Part shown: piece after piece, positions 43,181-52,256 of the stretch
Numbering within the stretch: position 1 is the stretch's first letter
How the letters are laid out: each line of letters opens with the position of its first letter
From: Leuconostocaceae bacterium ESL0723
GTDB taxonomy: Bacteria; Bacillota; Bacilli; Lactobacillales; Lactobacillaceae
Length of the DNA stretch: 64,000 nucleotides
Direction of reading: 5' to 3'
Assembly (NCBI GenBank): GCA_029392055.1
Contig: CP113928.1
Location: forward strand, 1,114,501-1,178,500
Made by a program: the position numbers and the translations under genes
The notes under the pieces: generated by a model
What the model was told of the DNA's origin: nothing
The model's input: the letters and a program-made list of their open reading frames with translations, nothing else
The model's database searches: none

Positions 43181-44485
43181 TTACCATACTAGCCATTGCT
43201 GTTCTGGGTCGACTTGGTCGGCTAATTCACTACTAAAACGCCACTTGCCACTAGGCAAACCCAGGGCAATCAATTGGTCTTGGTCCTCTTGGGTCAAAAC
43301 CCATACCTGGTTTCTAAGTTGAGCAGGTACCTTCTCGTTAATAAGTAAGCGTCTTAGCGACTGGTGCCCACCGGCAAAAGGCAGGTAGTCATCGGGTCGG
43401 CCGTAGCGCAATGTTAAAGATTTTTCGGGTGAGAGACCCTTAATTGCAATAGCTTTTTTGCCGGTCTGAGGCCGCTGGTCCGTCCAAATAATTGGGTGGC
43501 CCGCAAAAACTTCTTGCTCGTTCAATTTTAACATAACTGCCTGGCTATCTTGGCTTTTCTTTGTAAAGTTTTTACCACGATTTAGGGTGATTTTTTGATA
43601 GCTTTTAACCAACTGGTAACCCCGGCCCAAATCGTAGTAGCCATTGGGTCGCTCCGAGTTATCTAAGAAATTTAGCAGGGCTTTTAATTGGGTTTCTTTG
43701 AGCTGGTAAAAACCGGCCTGGTTAAGCCAGGCTTTTAAGGTGGCTGGCCGCCAAATCACTGGGATTTGGTCCCAGTGATTGGCTACCAAGGGTAGGTAAG
43801 GTTTGACCGCTGCGTCAATCACGGCCTGTTGGTCGGCAACCTGCCGGGCAAAGTCGTTGATATGGTCAACTGCCCCGGCGTTTAATTCTGCCAGGACTGG
43901 CAGAATGGACAGGCGCAGCCGGTTTCTAGCCGTATAATCGGGGTCCTGGTTGGTCACATCCTCCCGCCAACTCAGTTGGTGTTCTCGGGCAAAGGCCAAA
44001 ATTTCAGCCCGCGAAAAATTCAGCAGCGGCCGGCGGATTAAGGGTCGGGGACGAATCATCCCCGCCAGCTGATCCAACTGCCCGCCGCGGATTAGGTTCA
44101 ACAAGACCGTTTCAGCCTGGTCATCGGCCTGGTGGGCAACCAAAATCGCCCCGGCTCCTTGCGCTTGAGCCAAATCGGAAAAGAACTGGTAGCGAAAATC
44201 ACGGGCCCGCCCTTCTAAGCCGGCCGCACCATCCTCTGTTTTAGGGTCATAGTCAATTTGCTGGAAGTTCACGCCTAGCTGCCGGGCTAAATCGGCCACA
44301 AAGGCGGCATCCTGGTCACTTTCCGGCCGAAAATGATAATTCACATGGGCCACGGTGACTTGGACGCCCGGTTGAGCCATGCAAAAGGCCGTCAAGAGCA
44401 CCACCGAATCAACCCCGCCGGAGACACCGATAATCACCCGCTCAGGCCAGTTGTCTTGCTTAATTGTCCTTAAAATATCTGTCAT
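43181..44485 (-). CDS. tilS: tRNA(Ile)-lysidine synthase
   Basis: A 434-residue enzyme that changes C34 of the AUA-reading tRNA-Ile to lysidine. The ATP pyrophosphatase PP-loop VSGGVDSVV (about 21-29) and VAHQADDQAETVLLNLIRGG are intact. TilS-type middle and C-terminal domains follow (LSLRYGRPDDYLPF-like block near 360). It is essential in most bacteria. A terminator separates it from divIC, so it probably has its own promoter; it runs into hprT. Confidence 0.93.
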   Translation of the reverse strand: MTDILRTIKQDNWPERVIIGVSGGVDSVVLLTAFCMAQPGVQVTVAHVNYHFRPESDQDAAFVADLARQLGVNFQQIDYDPKTEDGAAGLEGRARDFRYQFFSDLAQAQGAGAILVAHQADDQAETVLLNLIRGGQLDQLAGMIRPRPLIRRPLLNFSRAEILAFAREHQLSWREDVTNQDPDYTARNRLRLSILPVLAELNAGAVDHINDFARQVADQQAVIDAAVKPYLPLVANHWDQIPVIWRPATLKAWLNQAGFYQLKETQLKALLNFLDNSERPNGYYDLGRGYQLVKSYQKITLNRGKNFTKKSQDSQAVMLKLNEQEVFAGHPIIWTDQRPQTGKKAIAIKGLSPEKSLTLRYGRPDDYLPFAGGHQSLRRLLINEKVPAQLRNQVWVLTQEDQDQLIALGLPSGKWRFSSELADQVDPEQQWLVW

Positions 44486-44495
44486 CTAATTGGAT

Positions 44496-44523
44496 AAAAA
44501 AGCACCCGAACCGGGTGCTTTTA
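44496..44523 (-). terminator. Terminator between divIC and tilS
   Basis: AAAGCACCCG pairs with CGGGTGCTTT around a two-base loop, followed on the minus strand by more T residues. Confidence 0.85.
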
Positions 44524-44543
44524 ATATTACGAAAATAATCACT

Positions 44544-44942
44544 TTAATTGCGGGTATTTTCAGGGAGATTGTAAATCAACTCCCCCTCCTTGGTGTAACC
44601 GTACTTTTCCCGCAAAATTTGTTGCAGGTAGGCCGGGTCCTTGGTCCGCTTCAAGTCGGCCTGTAGACCCGAACGGGTCTTTTGGGCCGTGGCCAACTTC
44701 TGCTGGGAAGCAGTCAGCGTCTTGCTGGCCGCATGCAAACGCACCTGAGCCATCAATAGCTGCACCAGGAATAGCAAAATCAGGGCAAAGCCGACAACTT
44801 TAATCCGCTTAACCCGCCGGGCATGGGCCTTTTGGTAGTGGCGCTGGGCCGCTGACCGCCGGTCCTCAGTCCGAGCAATTTGCTGGGCAATGTTGGCATT
44901 TAGCGGGGTAATATTCGGTTGTATGCTGTTGTAACTAGGCAT
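44544..44942 (-). CDS. divIC: Septum formation protein DivIC/FtsB
   Basis: A 132-residue bitopic membrane protein: a basic cytosolic N-terminus (KAHARRVKRIKV), one membrane segment (about 50-70; VGFALILLFLVQLLMAQV), and a coiled coil (about 70-105) ending in YGYTKEGELIYNLPE. It forms the FtsL-DivIC-DivIB complex that activates septal cell-wall synthesis. Start at the ATG at 44942, which follows AGGAG. Located between rqcP and tilS as usual. Confidence 0.9.
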   Translation of the reverse strand: MPSYNSIQPNITPLNANIAQQIARTEDRRSAAQRHYQKAHARRVKRIKVVGFALILLFLVQLLMAQVRLHAASKTLTASQQKLATAQKTRSGLQADLKRTKDPAYLQQILREKYGYTKEGELIYNLPENTRN

Positions 44943-45020
44943 AGCAACTCCTATCAATCTGTAACCATTCTGTCACATTCTTTAACCCCGTGCAATAAAG
45001 TTTATATTTTCTTATACAAT

Positions 45021-45299
45021 TTAGTCATTTTCATGCCGAAAATCACGTTCATATTCCTCGGAAACGACCTCATACAGGTCATTAGCCTCATCCTTTTTCA
45101 CGATTTCAGCTAACTTCAAGACCTTCACGGTCAGGGTCTTGTTCCCAAAATGAATGGTAATGGTGTCACCGGTGCCAACGTTGGCCGATGACTTGGCTAC
45201 CTTGCCATTAATTTCGATGCGACCCTGGTCGGCGATTTCCTTGGCAATTGTCCGCCGCTTGACTAGGCGGGATAACTTCAAATACTTATCTAGGCGCAT
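45021..45299 (-). CDS. rqcP: RqcP/YabO-type S4 domain RNA-binding protein
   Basis: A 92-residue S4-domain protein (MRLDKYLKLSRLVKRRTIAK at the N-terminus) of the RqcP/Hsp15 type, which works with RqcH in alanine tailing of stalled nascent chains on 50S subunits. The C-terminal ERDFRHEND tail is acidic/polar. SD AGGAGG. It follows mfd by eight bases and precedes divIC, its normal neighbours. Confidence 0.92.
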   Translation of the reverse strand: MRLDKYLKLSRLVKRRTIAKEIADQGRIEINGKVAKSSANVGTGDTITIHFGNKTLTVKVLKLAEIVKKDEANDLYEVVSEEYERDFRHEND

Positions 45300-45307
45300 A
45301 GGGCCTC

Positions 45308-48300
45308 CTATTTTTCTTCTAATTGGGCAATAACGGCTAGAAGGAAGTTTCTGAGCAGGTTGAGCCAGATACTACTTTCCCCAACCTCGTCAACGGTTAA
45401 TACCACTTGTAACTGGTCCCCATCAGCCTTAACAGAGGCCTTAAGCGGGATATCTTTGAGGGCTGCGAGGACCTTTTCACCCGGTACTGACTGGGTAAAT
45501 TCGGGACTAAAGCTAATCGTCACCTGGTTCTTTTGGCGGCGAATCTGGCTAACCTGGGCCTGGTCGGCCAGGCTCTTAATCCGACCAACCAGGAGCAGGC
45601 GGGCAACCGCATCCGGCATTTCACCATAGCGGTCCAGCAAGTCTTCCTCTACCTGCTCGAAATCTTCATCGGTCTGCGCCGCCCGAATTTGGGCATAGAG
45701 ATCAACCTTTTGACTGCTGTCAGCGACATAGTCATCTGGCAGATAAGCCAAAACCCCGAGGAGCAGTTCTGCATCCGTATGGGGCTGATCATCAGCATTG
45801 GTCTTCCCCTGCTTTTTAGCGACGGCATCCTTTAACATCCGGGTGTAAAGGTCATAACCGACCGAATCAATAAAGCCGTGCTGCTGCTTGCCTAGCAGGT
45901 CGCCGGCCCCACGAATACTCAAATCCCGCATAGCAATCCGGAAACCAGATCCCAGTTCAGTAAAGTCACGAATGGCCTCCAGGCGCTTTTCGGCTTCTGG
46001 ATTTGGCGTCCGGGCAAAGGGATAAGTGAAGTAGGCGTAGGCCAACCGGGCCGAACGACCCACCCGACCCCGCAGCTGATAGAGCTGGGAAAGACCCATG
46101 TGATCAGCGTTTTCCACAATCAGGGTGTTGGCGTTCGGGATATCAACCCCGGTTTCAATAATGGTGGTTGTCACCAAGACATCGTACTCGTGGTTCAAAA
46201 AGTCATAGAGAATACCCTCTAGCTGGGTTTCACTCATCCGACCGTGAATCACGGCCACCCGGGCGTCGGGCACCAGGTCCTGGATTTGACTGGCAATCCG
46301 CTCCAGGTCGGCCACCCGGTTGTGGAGGTAGAAGACCTGACCATCACGGGCAATTTCCTTTTCAATCGCATCCCGGACCACCAGCCAGTCAGCTTCCAAG
46401 ACATAGGTTTGAATTGGGAAGCGGTTGGCCGGTGGTGTTTCAATCACCGACAGGTCACGGGCGCCGACCATGGCCATGTTTAAAGTCCGTGGGATTGGGG
46501 TGGCAGTCAAGGTCAAAACATCAACATCGGCGCGTAAACGCTTGAGGCGTTCCTTGTCCTTAACCCCAAAGCGCTGCTCTTCATCAATGATTAGGAGTCC
46601 TAAGTCAGCAAAAGCGACGTCCTTACTAAGCAGGCGGTGGGTACCCACCACGATATCAAGTTCGTGTTTTTTAAGCTGGTTAACGACCTTGCGGTTCTGG
46701 GCAGCGGTCTGGAAACGGCTTAAAATCCCAATCCGAATCTCTGGGAAATCAGCAAAGCGGGCCATGATGGTCTCGTAGTGCTGCTGGACCAGGATGGTGG
46801 TTGGGGCCAGGAAGGCCGCCTGCTTACCAGCATGCACGGCCTTAAAGACTGCTCGCAGAGCCACTTCAGTCTTGCCAAAGCCCACATCGCCGACTAAGAG
46901 TCGGTCCATCGGCCTTAGCTTTTCCATATCACCCTTAATTTCGGCGATACTCCGGATTTGATCCGGCGTTTCGGGATAACCAAAGCTGTTATCAAACTTC
47001 ACCTGGGCTAAATCATCTGGTGGGAAGGCGAAGCCCTGCTTGGCTTCCCGCTGGGCGTAAAGATCCAATAAATCATCAGCGATGTCTTCAATTTTAGCGG
47101 CAACCTGACGCTTGGTTTGCTGCCACTCACTGCCACCCAACTTATTCAGGCGGGGCGCCTTAGCGGCATCGGAGGCGCCGACATATTTTTGAATCAGGTT
47201 TAGCTGAGTCACCGGCAGGAAAATCTTGGCGTTTTTCTGGTAGGCAATCGTCAGGTAATCCTGCTTACCGCCGTCAACATCCAGGGTTTGCAGGCCTTCG
47301 TAGCGGCCAATTCCGTGGTTAACGTGAACGACGTAATCACCAACCGATAACTCGTTATAACTTTTAATTCGTTCCGCGTTGGGCAGGTTATGGGTCTGAC
47401 GGCGGACCGGCCGACGGGCGTGCTTAAAGAGTTCCCGCTCGGTGAGGACGGTCAGCTGTTCCCGGGGCCACTCAAAGCCAGCCGACAGGTCGGCAATTAG
47501 GAGCTGGACCTGGTGGGGCACAATCTCCGCCTGAATATCAACTTTCAAGCCAAAATTATCCAAGGACTGCTGCAGGTTCTCGGCCCACTCACGGTCTGAA
47601 ACTAAGATAACCACCGTAGTCCCCTGCCCCTGGGCATGGTCCAAATCGGTTTTAAGCGCAGGCAGCTGACCGTAGTACTGGTTGGCCGGCCGGGTGGTCA
47701 CCTCTTCAATCTGGGTAAACCTAATCCGGTTTAAGCCGCGCTGGAAGTTGGCCAGGTACAACTGAGGGGCTGCCAACTCAGTTAAGCGGGTCGCCAAATC
47801 AGCCCGCAGGGAGAGCTTGGGTAGCAGCTGGTAGGTTTTGACCTGCTGGTCAAACCATTCCTGGTTACGCTGACCCTGCTCTAGGTTCGCCTCGGTCAAG
47901 CGAGACCACTCGTCTAAGACAACCAGGGCTGGGGCTTTAAAGTAGTCCCACAGGGTCGTGGTCTTTTGGAAAAAGTAAGGCGCATAGGGCCAGACAGTGT
48001 TATCGCGGCGGTGTTCGGCCAGGGCCGTCTGAGTCGGTGCAAAGCCTTCAGTCGCGTGCTTTTTCTCGACGCCAGCAAGCTGCTTACGAAAATCAACAAA
48101 GTCGGCTTCGATTGCTTCTTGGCCCCGCTGGTAATCATCGTTAGTGACCACAAAGTCGGTAGCCGGACCAAATTGAATTTTTTCGACCTTTTCCACACTG
48201 GTCTGACTCAGTGGATCAAAAACCTTGATCTGGTCTAACTCATCATCAAAGAAATCCAGGCGCCAGGGCTGGTCAGCCAGGGGCGCATAGATATCAATGA

Positions 48301-48829
48301 TGGAACCACGCTGGGAAAATTGGCCGGGGGTATCAACCAACTTGGTGGGCTGGTAGCCCATGGCGACCAGCTTCTGTTTCAGTTCATTAAAGTCGTAGGT
48401 CTGGCCGACTGCCAAAGTTAACTGGGCCTGATCAAAGTCAGTTACCTGGGGCAGGTAGCGGGTAAAACCAGCAATGTCGGTGACAACCACCGGATTATCA
48501 ACTTGACGCAAAGCCGTCAGGGTTTGGAGCCGCTGCAACCGAAAGTCAGCCGAACTGACCGCCAGCTCGGTCGCCAGGGCCTCTTCGGCCGGAAAGGCAT
48601 AGACTGGGTCCCCGAGTAGGTTTTGCAAATCCTGGTAGAGGGCATCGGCATGTGCCTGGGTATCAGTTAAAAGCAGCATTGGCTGGGGCTTAGCCTGATA
48701 AAGGGCTGCCACGGCGGCCGGCTTGGCCGTCCCGTTTATCCCCAGTAGGAGCTGGTGACTATCGGTCCCTTCCTGGTCCTTTAGATTTTGAATTGTGGGG
48801 GTTTGCTTTAAGAAATCAACTAGGGTCAT
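45308..48829 (-). CDS. mfd: Transcription-repair coupling factor
   Basis: A 1173-residue SF2 translocase that removes RNA polymerase stalled at DNA damage and recruits UvrA. Domains in order are the UvrB-like module (about 20-330), the CarD-like RNA polymerase-interacting domain (about 490-570; LSVGDYVVHVNHGIGRYEGL), the motor with Walker A GDVGFGKTE (about 650) and DEEQRFG, the TRG motif region, and the C-terminal UvrA-masking domain. Length is normal. It lies between pth and rqcP. Confidence 0.96.
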   Translation of the reverse strand: MTLVDFLKQTPTIQNLKDQEGTDSHQLLLGINGTAKPAAVAALYQAKPQPMLLLTDTQAHADALYQDLQNLLGDPVYAFPAEEALATELAVSSADFRLQRLQTLTALRQVDNPVVVTDIAGFTRYLPQVTDFDQAQLTLAVGQTYDFNELKQKLVAMGYQPTKLVDTPGQFSQRGSIIDIYAPLADQPWRLDFFDDELDQIKVFDPLSQTSVEKVEKIQFGPATDFVVTNDDYQRGQEAIEADFVDFRKQLAGVEKKHATEGFAPTQTALAEHRRDNTVWPYAPYFFQKTTTLWDYFKAPALVVLDEWSRLTEANLEQGQRNQEWFDQQVKTYQLLPKLSLRADLATRLTELAAPQLYLANFQRGLNRIRFTQIEEVTTRPANQYYGQLPALKTDLDHAQGQGTTVVILVSDREWAENLQQSLDNFGLKVDIQAEIVPHQVQLLIADLSAGFEWPREQLTVLTERELFKHARRPVRRQTHNLPNAERIKSYNELSVGDYVVHVNHGIGRYEGLQTLDVDGGKQDYLTIAYQKNAKIFLPVTQLNLIQKYVGASDAAKAPRLNKLGGSEWQQTKRQVAAKIEDIADDLLDLYAQREAKQGFAFPPDDLAQVKFDNSFGYPETPDQIRSIAEIKGDMEKLRPMDRLLVGDVGFGKTEVALRAVFKAVHAGKQAAFLAPTTILVQQHYETIMARFADFPEIRIGILSRFQTAAQNRKVVNQLKKHELDIVVGTHRLLSKDVAFADLGLLIIDEEQRFGVKDKERLKRLRADVDVLTLTATPIPRTLNMAMVGARDLSVIETPPANRFPIQTYVLEADWLVVRDAIEKEIARDGQVFYLHNRVADLERIASQIQDLVPDARVAVIHGRMSETQLEGILYDFLNHEYDVLVTTTIIETGVDIPNANTLIVENADHMGLSQLYQLRGRVGRSARLAYAYFTYPFARTPNPEAEKRLEAIRDFTELGSGFRIAMRDLSIRGAGDLLGKQQHGFIDSVGYDLYTRMLKDAVAKKQGKTNADDQPHTDAELLLGVLAYLPDDYVADSSQKVDLYAQIRAAQTDEDFEQVEEDLLDRYGEMPDAVARLLLVGRIKSLADQAQVSQIRRQKNQVTISFSPEFTQSVPGEKVLAALKDIPLKASVKADGDQLQVVLTVDEVGESSIWLNLLRNFLLAVIAQLEEK

Positions 48830-48831
48830 GA

Positions 48832-49398
48832 CTATCCATTATAACGGTTACTCAAATCAGCCACATCAGCTCCGGCAATCCAGGCATCAATGGCCTCATC
48901 ACTGCGGGTTAGCATGTCATCGACCAATTTCATTTCAGCCGGGCTAAACTTGCCTAAAACATAGTTAATGACGGCCTGCTTTTCGTGTTGGGGATGACCA
49001 ACGCCAAACTTCAGGCGCAAAAAGGCCTGGGTATTGGTATGGGCCATAATACTCTTTAAGCCGTTGTGGCCACCAGCGGATCCTCGCTGGCGGAACCGGA
49101 GCTTGCCCAGGGGCAGGTCCATGTCATCAACCAAAACCAGGACATCATCAATGTGGGCCCCGTAAAAGTCCAAAAAGGCCCGCACGGCCTGACCAGAATC
49201 GTTCATGTAGGTCGTTGGCTTAACCAAAAAGACCCGTTCCCCATCGACCACAGTGTCGGCTGCCTGGCCATAGAGCTTGGTGCCGGTAAAACTAAGTTGG
49301 TGGGTCTGGGCGTAGTGATCCAGGGCCATGAAGCCGATGTTATGCCGGGTGCCGTCATATTTGACCCCGATATTACCTAAACCAAAAATAAATTTCAC
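48832..49398 (-). CDS. pth: Peptidyl-tRNA hydrolase
   Basis: A 188-residue hydrolase that recycles peptidyl-tRNA. Motifs are the nucleophilic His in TRHNIGF (about 18-24), TYMNDSGQAV, and DDMDLPLGKLRFR, followed by GGHNGLKSI. The likely start is GTG at 49396-49398, with GGGAGG six bases before it; the two ATGs further up come before that SD. It heads the pth-mfd-rqcP-divIC run. Confidence 0.95.
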   Translation of the reverse strand: MKFIFGLGNIGVKYDGTRHNIGFMALDHYAQTHQLSFTGTKLYGQAADTVVDGERVFLVKPTTYMNDSGQAVRAFLDFYGAHIDDVLVLVDDMDLPLGKLRFRQRGSAGGHNGLKSIMAHTNTQAFLRLKFGVGHPQHEKQAVINYVLGKFSPAEMKLVDDMLTRSDEAIDAWIAGADVADLSNRYNG

Positions 49399-49441
49399 AA
49401 TTTGCCTCCCACTCATCACGAATTATTAATGTAGACAACAC

Positions 49442-49447
49442 ATTATA
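49442..49447 (-). promoter_or_regulatory. -10 element of the pth-mfd promoter
   Basis: TGT followed by TATAAT on the minus strand: an extended -10. No strong -35 was recognised. Confidence 0.6.
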
Positions 49448-49469
49448 ACACGCCACCTTTGGCCCTTTG

Positions 49470-49478
49470 TGCTATTAT
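49470..49478 (+). promoter_or_regulatory. Extended -10 of the CBS protein gene
   Basis: TGC followed by TATTAT (49473-49478), about 50 bases upstream of the start. It is divergent from the pth promoter, 30 bases away. Confidence 0.55.
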
Positions 49479-49526
49479 GAAACTAAGTGTTTTTCACTTT
49501 TTATGATAAAAAAATTAGAGGTTCCC

Positions 49527-50174
49527 ATGTTTCCGAAATCCCTGGTCATCCCCAAAGCGCAACTCACCACCATTACCGAAGATACGACAATCCAAGAAGT
49601 TTATGAAATCTTCAACCGGCCCGAAGAAGCGCACAGCCGGACCATCCCCATCCTAGACCAATCTGGTCAATTATTCCGGGGTAATGTTTATAAGCAGCAC
49701 GTCTTTGAAGCCGTGGCCAACGGGGAAGATTTATCCCAGCCGGCAACCGCCATCATGCGTAACTCGACCAAGTTCATTTTTACCAACAGTAAATTCTACG
49801 AGGTCTTTTTCGCCATCCGAGATCTCCCCTTCATCGCCGTTTTGGATGAGGACCACCATTTTTACGGGATTTTCACCCACAGTACCCTGATGGACTTGCT
49901 TTCCCAGAGCTGGTCTTTGGAAAAGGGCGGCGTGGCCCTCTCAGTTCGAACACACGAGATGCGGGGGGACTTGGAAAAAATTTCTAAGACGATTACCCGC
50001 TACACCAACATTGAGTCAGTCCTGTCCATCCAGGCCGATGAGACGACCAGCCTGACCCTGATGTTCACCCTCCCCCTGACGATCGAGGACCCGCAGTTAG
50101 ACAAGCTGATTCAAAAGCTGAACAAAAAACATTTCCAGGTTACCAATGTCGAAAACCTGAGCCAGTTTAAGTAA
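49527..50174 (+). CDS. CBS domain protein (candidate c-di-AMP-binding, CbpB/DarB-like)
   Basis: A 215-residue cytosolic protein with a pair of CBS motifs (about 5-130; TTIQEVYEIFNRPEEAHSRT, then PFIAVLDEDHHFYGIFTHSTL) and a C-terminal ACT-like segment (about 145-215). Stand-alone CBS proteins of this type in Firmicutes (YkuL/DarB, CbpB) bind cyclic di-AMP and signal to Rel or pyruvate carboxylase. The ligand is inferred from family resemblance. ATG at 49527 follows AGAGG by five or six bases; the ORF start at 49467 has none. Confidence 0.75.
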   Translation: MFPKSLVIPKAQLTTITEDTTIQEVYEIFNRPEEAHSRTIPILDQSGQLFRGNVYKQHVFEAVANGEDLSQPATAIMRNSTKFIFTNSKFYEVFFAIRDLPFIAVLDEDHHFYGIFTHSTLMDLLSQSWSLEKGGVALSVRTHEMRGDLEKISKTITRYTNIESVLSIQADETTSLTLMFTLPLTIEDPQLDKLIQKLNKKHFQVTNVENLSQFK

Positions 50175-50175
50175 A

Positions 50176-50204
50176 CTAAAAGCCCCTTCCGGGCTTTTTT
50201 GCCT
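50176..50204 (+). terminator. Terminator of the CBS protein gene
   Basis: AAAAGCCC pairs with GGGCTTTT around CTTCC, followed by TTG. Confidence 0.85.
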
Positions 50205-50267
50205 AAATTGGATCGGCAACGTGCTAACGCTCAGCGATTTACTTGGGAGACTTTTGGGTACTAAACC

Positions 50268-52244
50268 ATGCAAACCTCACAGAAGCACTCTATCTTAGCG
50301 CTGATTTTGGGCAGCTCCCTGCTGTTTGGCGTACTAGTTAACCTTAAGGTGCCAAATGGTACCCTGATGACCTTAGGTGGCCTGGTCGGTCTCCTACTGG
50401 TTTTTTTATTGCGGAAAACCTTGGCCGGTATCAGCCCTAAAATGGCTAAACGGTTGGTTTATCTGCTTTTTGCCCTGATGATTGTGGGGCAAATACTGGT
50501 CCTCCACTATATGCCCGTTACAATTTTCCGTGACCCCTACCGGATCCTGTCTCAGGCCGGCCAGATGGTAGCAGGCGATTTTTCTTGGCATACGACCTAC
50601 TTCTGGCGCTATCCCAACAACATCCCAATCACCTACCTGCTCTACGGCTGGTTTAGCCTCACCAATTTATTCCACTTAGACAACAACGTGGCGATCAGCC
50701 TGCTATCACTGTTGATGCTGGATGGTTTCATCGCCCTGATGCTTAGAACCATCTGGCAGATTAGCAAACGCACCACCCTTTTGTTAGGCGCGGCGGCTTT
50801 CTTCATGTTGACGCCCTTTGCCTATACCTACTACCTGCAGGTCTTTTACAGTGACTTGCCCAGCATGCTCTTTTTGCTGCTGATTTTCCGGGCAGTTTAC
50901 TTCTGGCAGGAAGGCTCGCGGGCAGTTAAAATCAACCGGGCGCTTGGCCTAGTCATTGTCTCCCTACTGGCCTTCCTAATTAAGTCCAACGTTGTCGTCC
51001 TGGCACCAGCCTTCCTGCTGGTGATTGTCATTGTCGCTATCCGGCAGAGGCGCTTGGTCAGCTACCTGGCGGTACCCTTCGTTTTAATCTGCCTAGGCTT
51101 TGGGCTGTCGCTGCCAGTTACCGGTGCTATTTACCAGGCTAGCCACTACCAAAAACAGGACCGCTATGAATTTCCGCCTAGTCACTGGATTGTGATGGGC
51201 TACAACGAAAAAGAAGCCGGCAAGTACTCCGACAGCGACGTTGATAAGGATGCTAATTTACCGTCCGTCGCCGAGCGGCAGCGATACGATATCCAGGCAG
51301 TCCGGCACCGCTTTAGCACTTATGGCTGGAAACGGTTGATTAAACTCTGGTCGGTTAAGTTAGCGGTTTTGCTGGACGTGCGTGATATCCAAAGCTGGTA
51401 TAACGCCGGCTTCCGCCAGGCCCCCGCCTGGTACCAGCAGCACGGCCACTTTTACGACCGCCTGCAGTCCATGCTTTACTACCTGGCCAACATGGCCCTC
51501 TTTATTTTGCTTGGCCTGCGCCTCTTATCCTGGAAAATAAATCTCAGCAGCCGCCGTGACCAGGTCGCGCTCTTACTCATCACCACTGTTCTGGGCTATC
51601 TATCTTTTCATGTTCTCCTTTGGGAAGTTGAAAACCGCTATGGCCAGCTAATTTTGCCGATTTTATGGCTGATTTTAGCCTTCTTGCCAAGCCGGCAGAA
51701 TGGCTGGCAAATCAGGCAGCGCTGGTTGAAACCAGTTCTATTTGCGGGCGTTACTGCCGTCGGGGCAATTGGATTAGTCACCCTGACCGATGCGGTTGAA
51801 AAGGGCGAGCCGGAAGACTTCGTGGTGGCCGCCCAGCGCAGCCAGCTCTCTTCGATGTACAACAGTAAACCCGACAAGATTAAGGCCGGCAGCACGATTT
51901 CACAGGGCATTTATTTCCACCGGCCCGTGAACCTGTTTTACACGCAGATTTACTTTAATTCCCCGCTGGAAACCGTCCTCCAAAATGATGACACCAAACA
52001 GGTTTATCAGCTACGTCCCACCAAAAACGATGATATCTTTTGGACCAGGACCAAGTTGCCGGTCGGCCACTACCACCTGATTGTTCACAATCAGACGGAC
52101 CGGACCCATGACATCGAGATTGTAAAGACTACCCGTTACAAGGTTGCTGGCCAACCATTAGAAATTGACGGCCAGGCCCAGCCTGATCAATCCTTCATTT
52201 ACACGGCTCTCGACCGAGTAAAAAAGCCTCAACCAAAACGTTGA
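50268..52244 (+). CDS. GT-C fold membrane glycosyltransferase
   Basis: A 658-residue protein with about 12-13 membrane segments in the first 530 residues and an extracytoplasmic beta domain of about 125 residues at the end. Acidic residues in the first external loop (IFRDPYRI, about 87) and the block WEVENRYGQLILPILWLI fit polyprenyl-phosphate-sugar dependent GT-C enzymes such as those glycosylating teichoic or wall polymers. No SD at usable spacing was found before the ATG at 50268, so translation may be weak or start elsewhere. The stop codon lies in the terminator stem. Acceptor unknown. Confidence 0.78.
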   Translation: MQTSQKHSILALILGSSLLFGVLVNLKVPNGTLMTLGGLVGLLLVFLLRKTLAGISPKMAKRLVYLLFALMIVGQILVLHYMPVTIFRDPYRILSQAGQMVAGDFSWHTTYFWRYPNNIPITYLLYGWFSLTNLFHLDNNVAISLLSLLMLDGFIALMLRTIWQISKRTTLLLGAAAFFMLTPFAYTYYLQVFYSDLPSMLFLLLIFRAVYFWQEGSRAVKINRALGLVIVSLLAFLIKSNVVVLAPAFLLVIVIVAIRQRRLVSYLAVPFVLICLGFGLSLPVTGAIYQASHYQKQDRYEFPPSHWIVMGYNEKEAGKYSDSDVDKDANLPSVAERQRYDIQAVRHRFSTYGWKRLIKLWSVKLAVLLDVRDIQSWYNAGFRQAPAWYQQHGHFYDRLQSMLYYLANMALFILLGLRLLSWKINLSSRRDQVALLLITTVLGYLSFHVLLWEVENRYGQLILPILWLILAFLPSRQNGWQIRQRWLKPVLFAGVTAVGAIGLVTLTDAVEKGEPEDFVVAAQRSQLSSMYNSKPDKIKAGSTISQGIYFHRPVNLFYTQIYFNSPLETVLQNDDTKQVYQLRPTKNDDIFWTRTKLPVGHYHLIVHNQTDRTHDIEIVKTTRYKVAGQPLEIDGQAQPDQSFIYTALDRVKKPQPKR

Positions 52245-52256
52245 GGCTTTTTATTT
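52220..52256. terminator. Bidirectional terminator, GT-C gene / ubiA-like gene
   Basis: AAAAGCCTCAAC pairs with GTTGAGGCTTTT around CAAAAC. Shared by two convergent units and overlapping both coding ends. Confidence 0.88.
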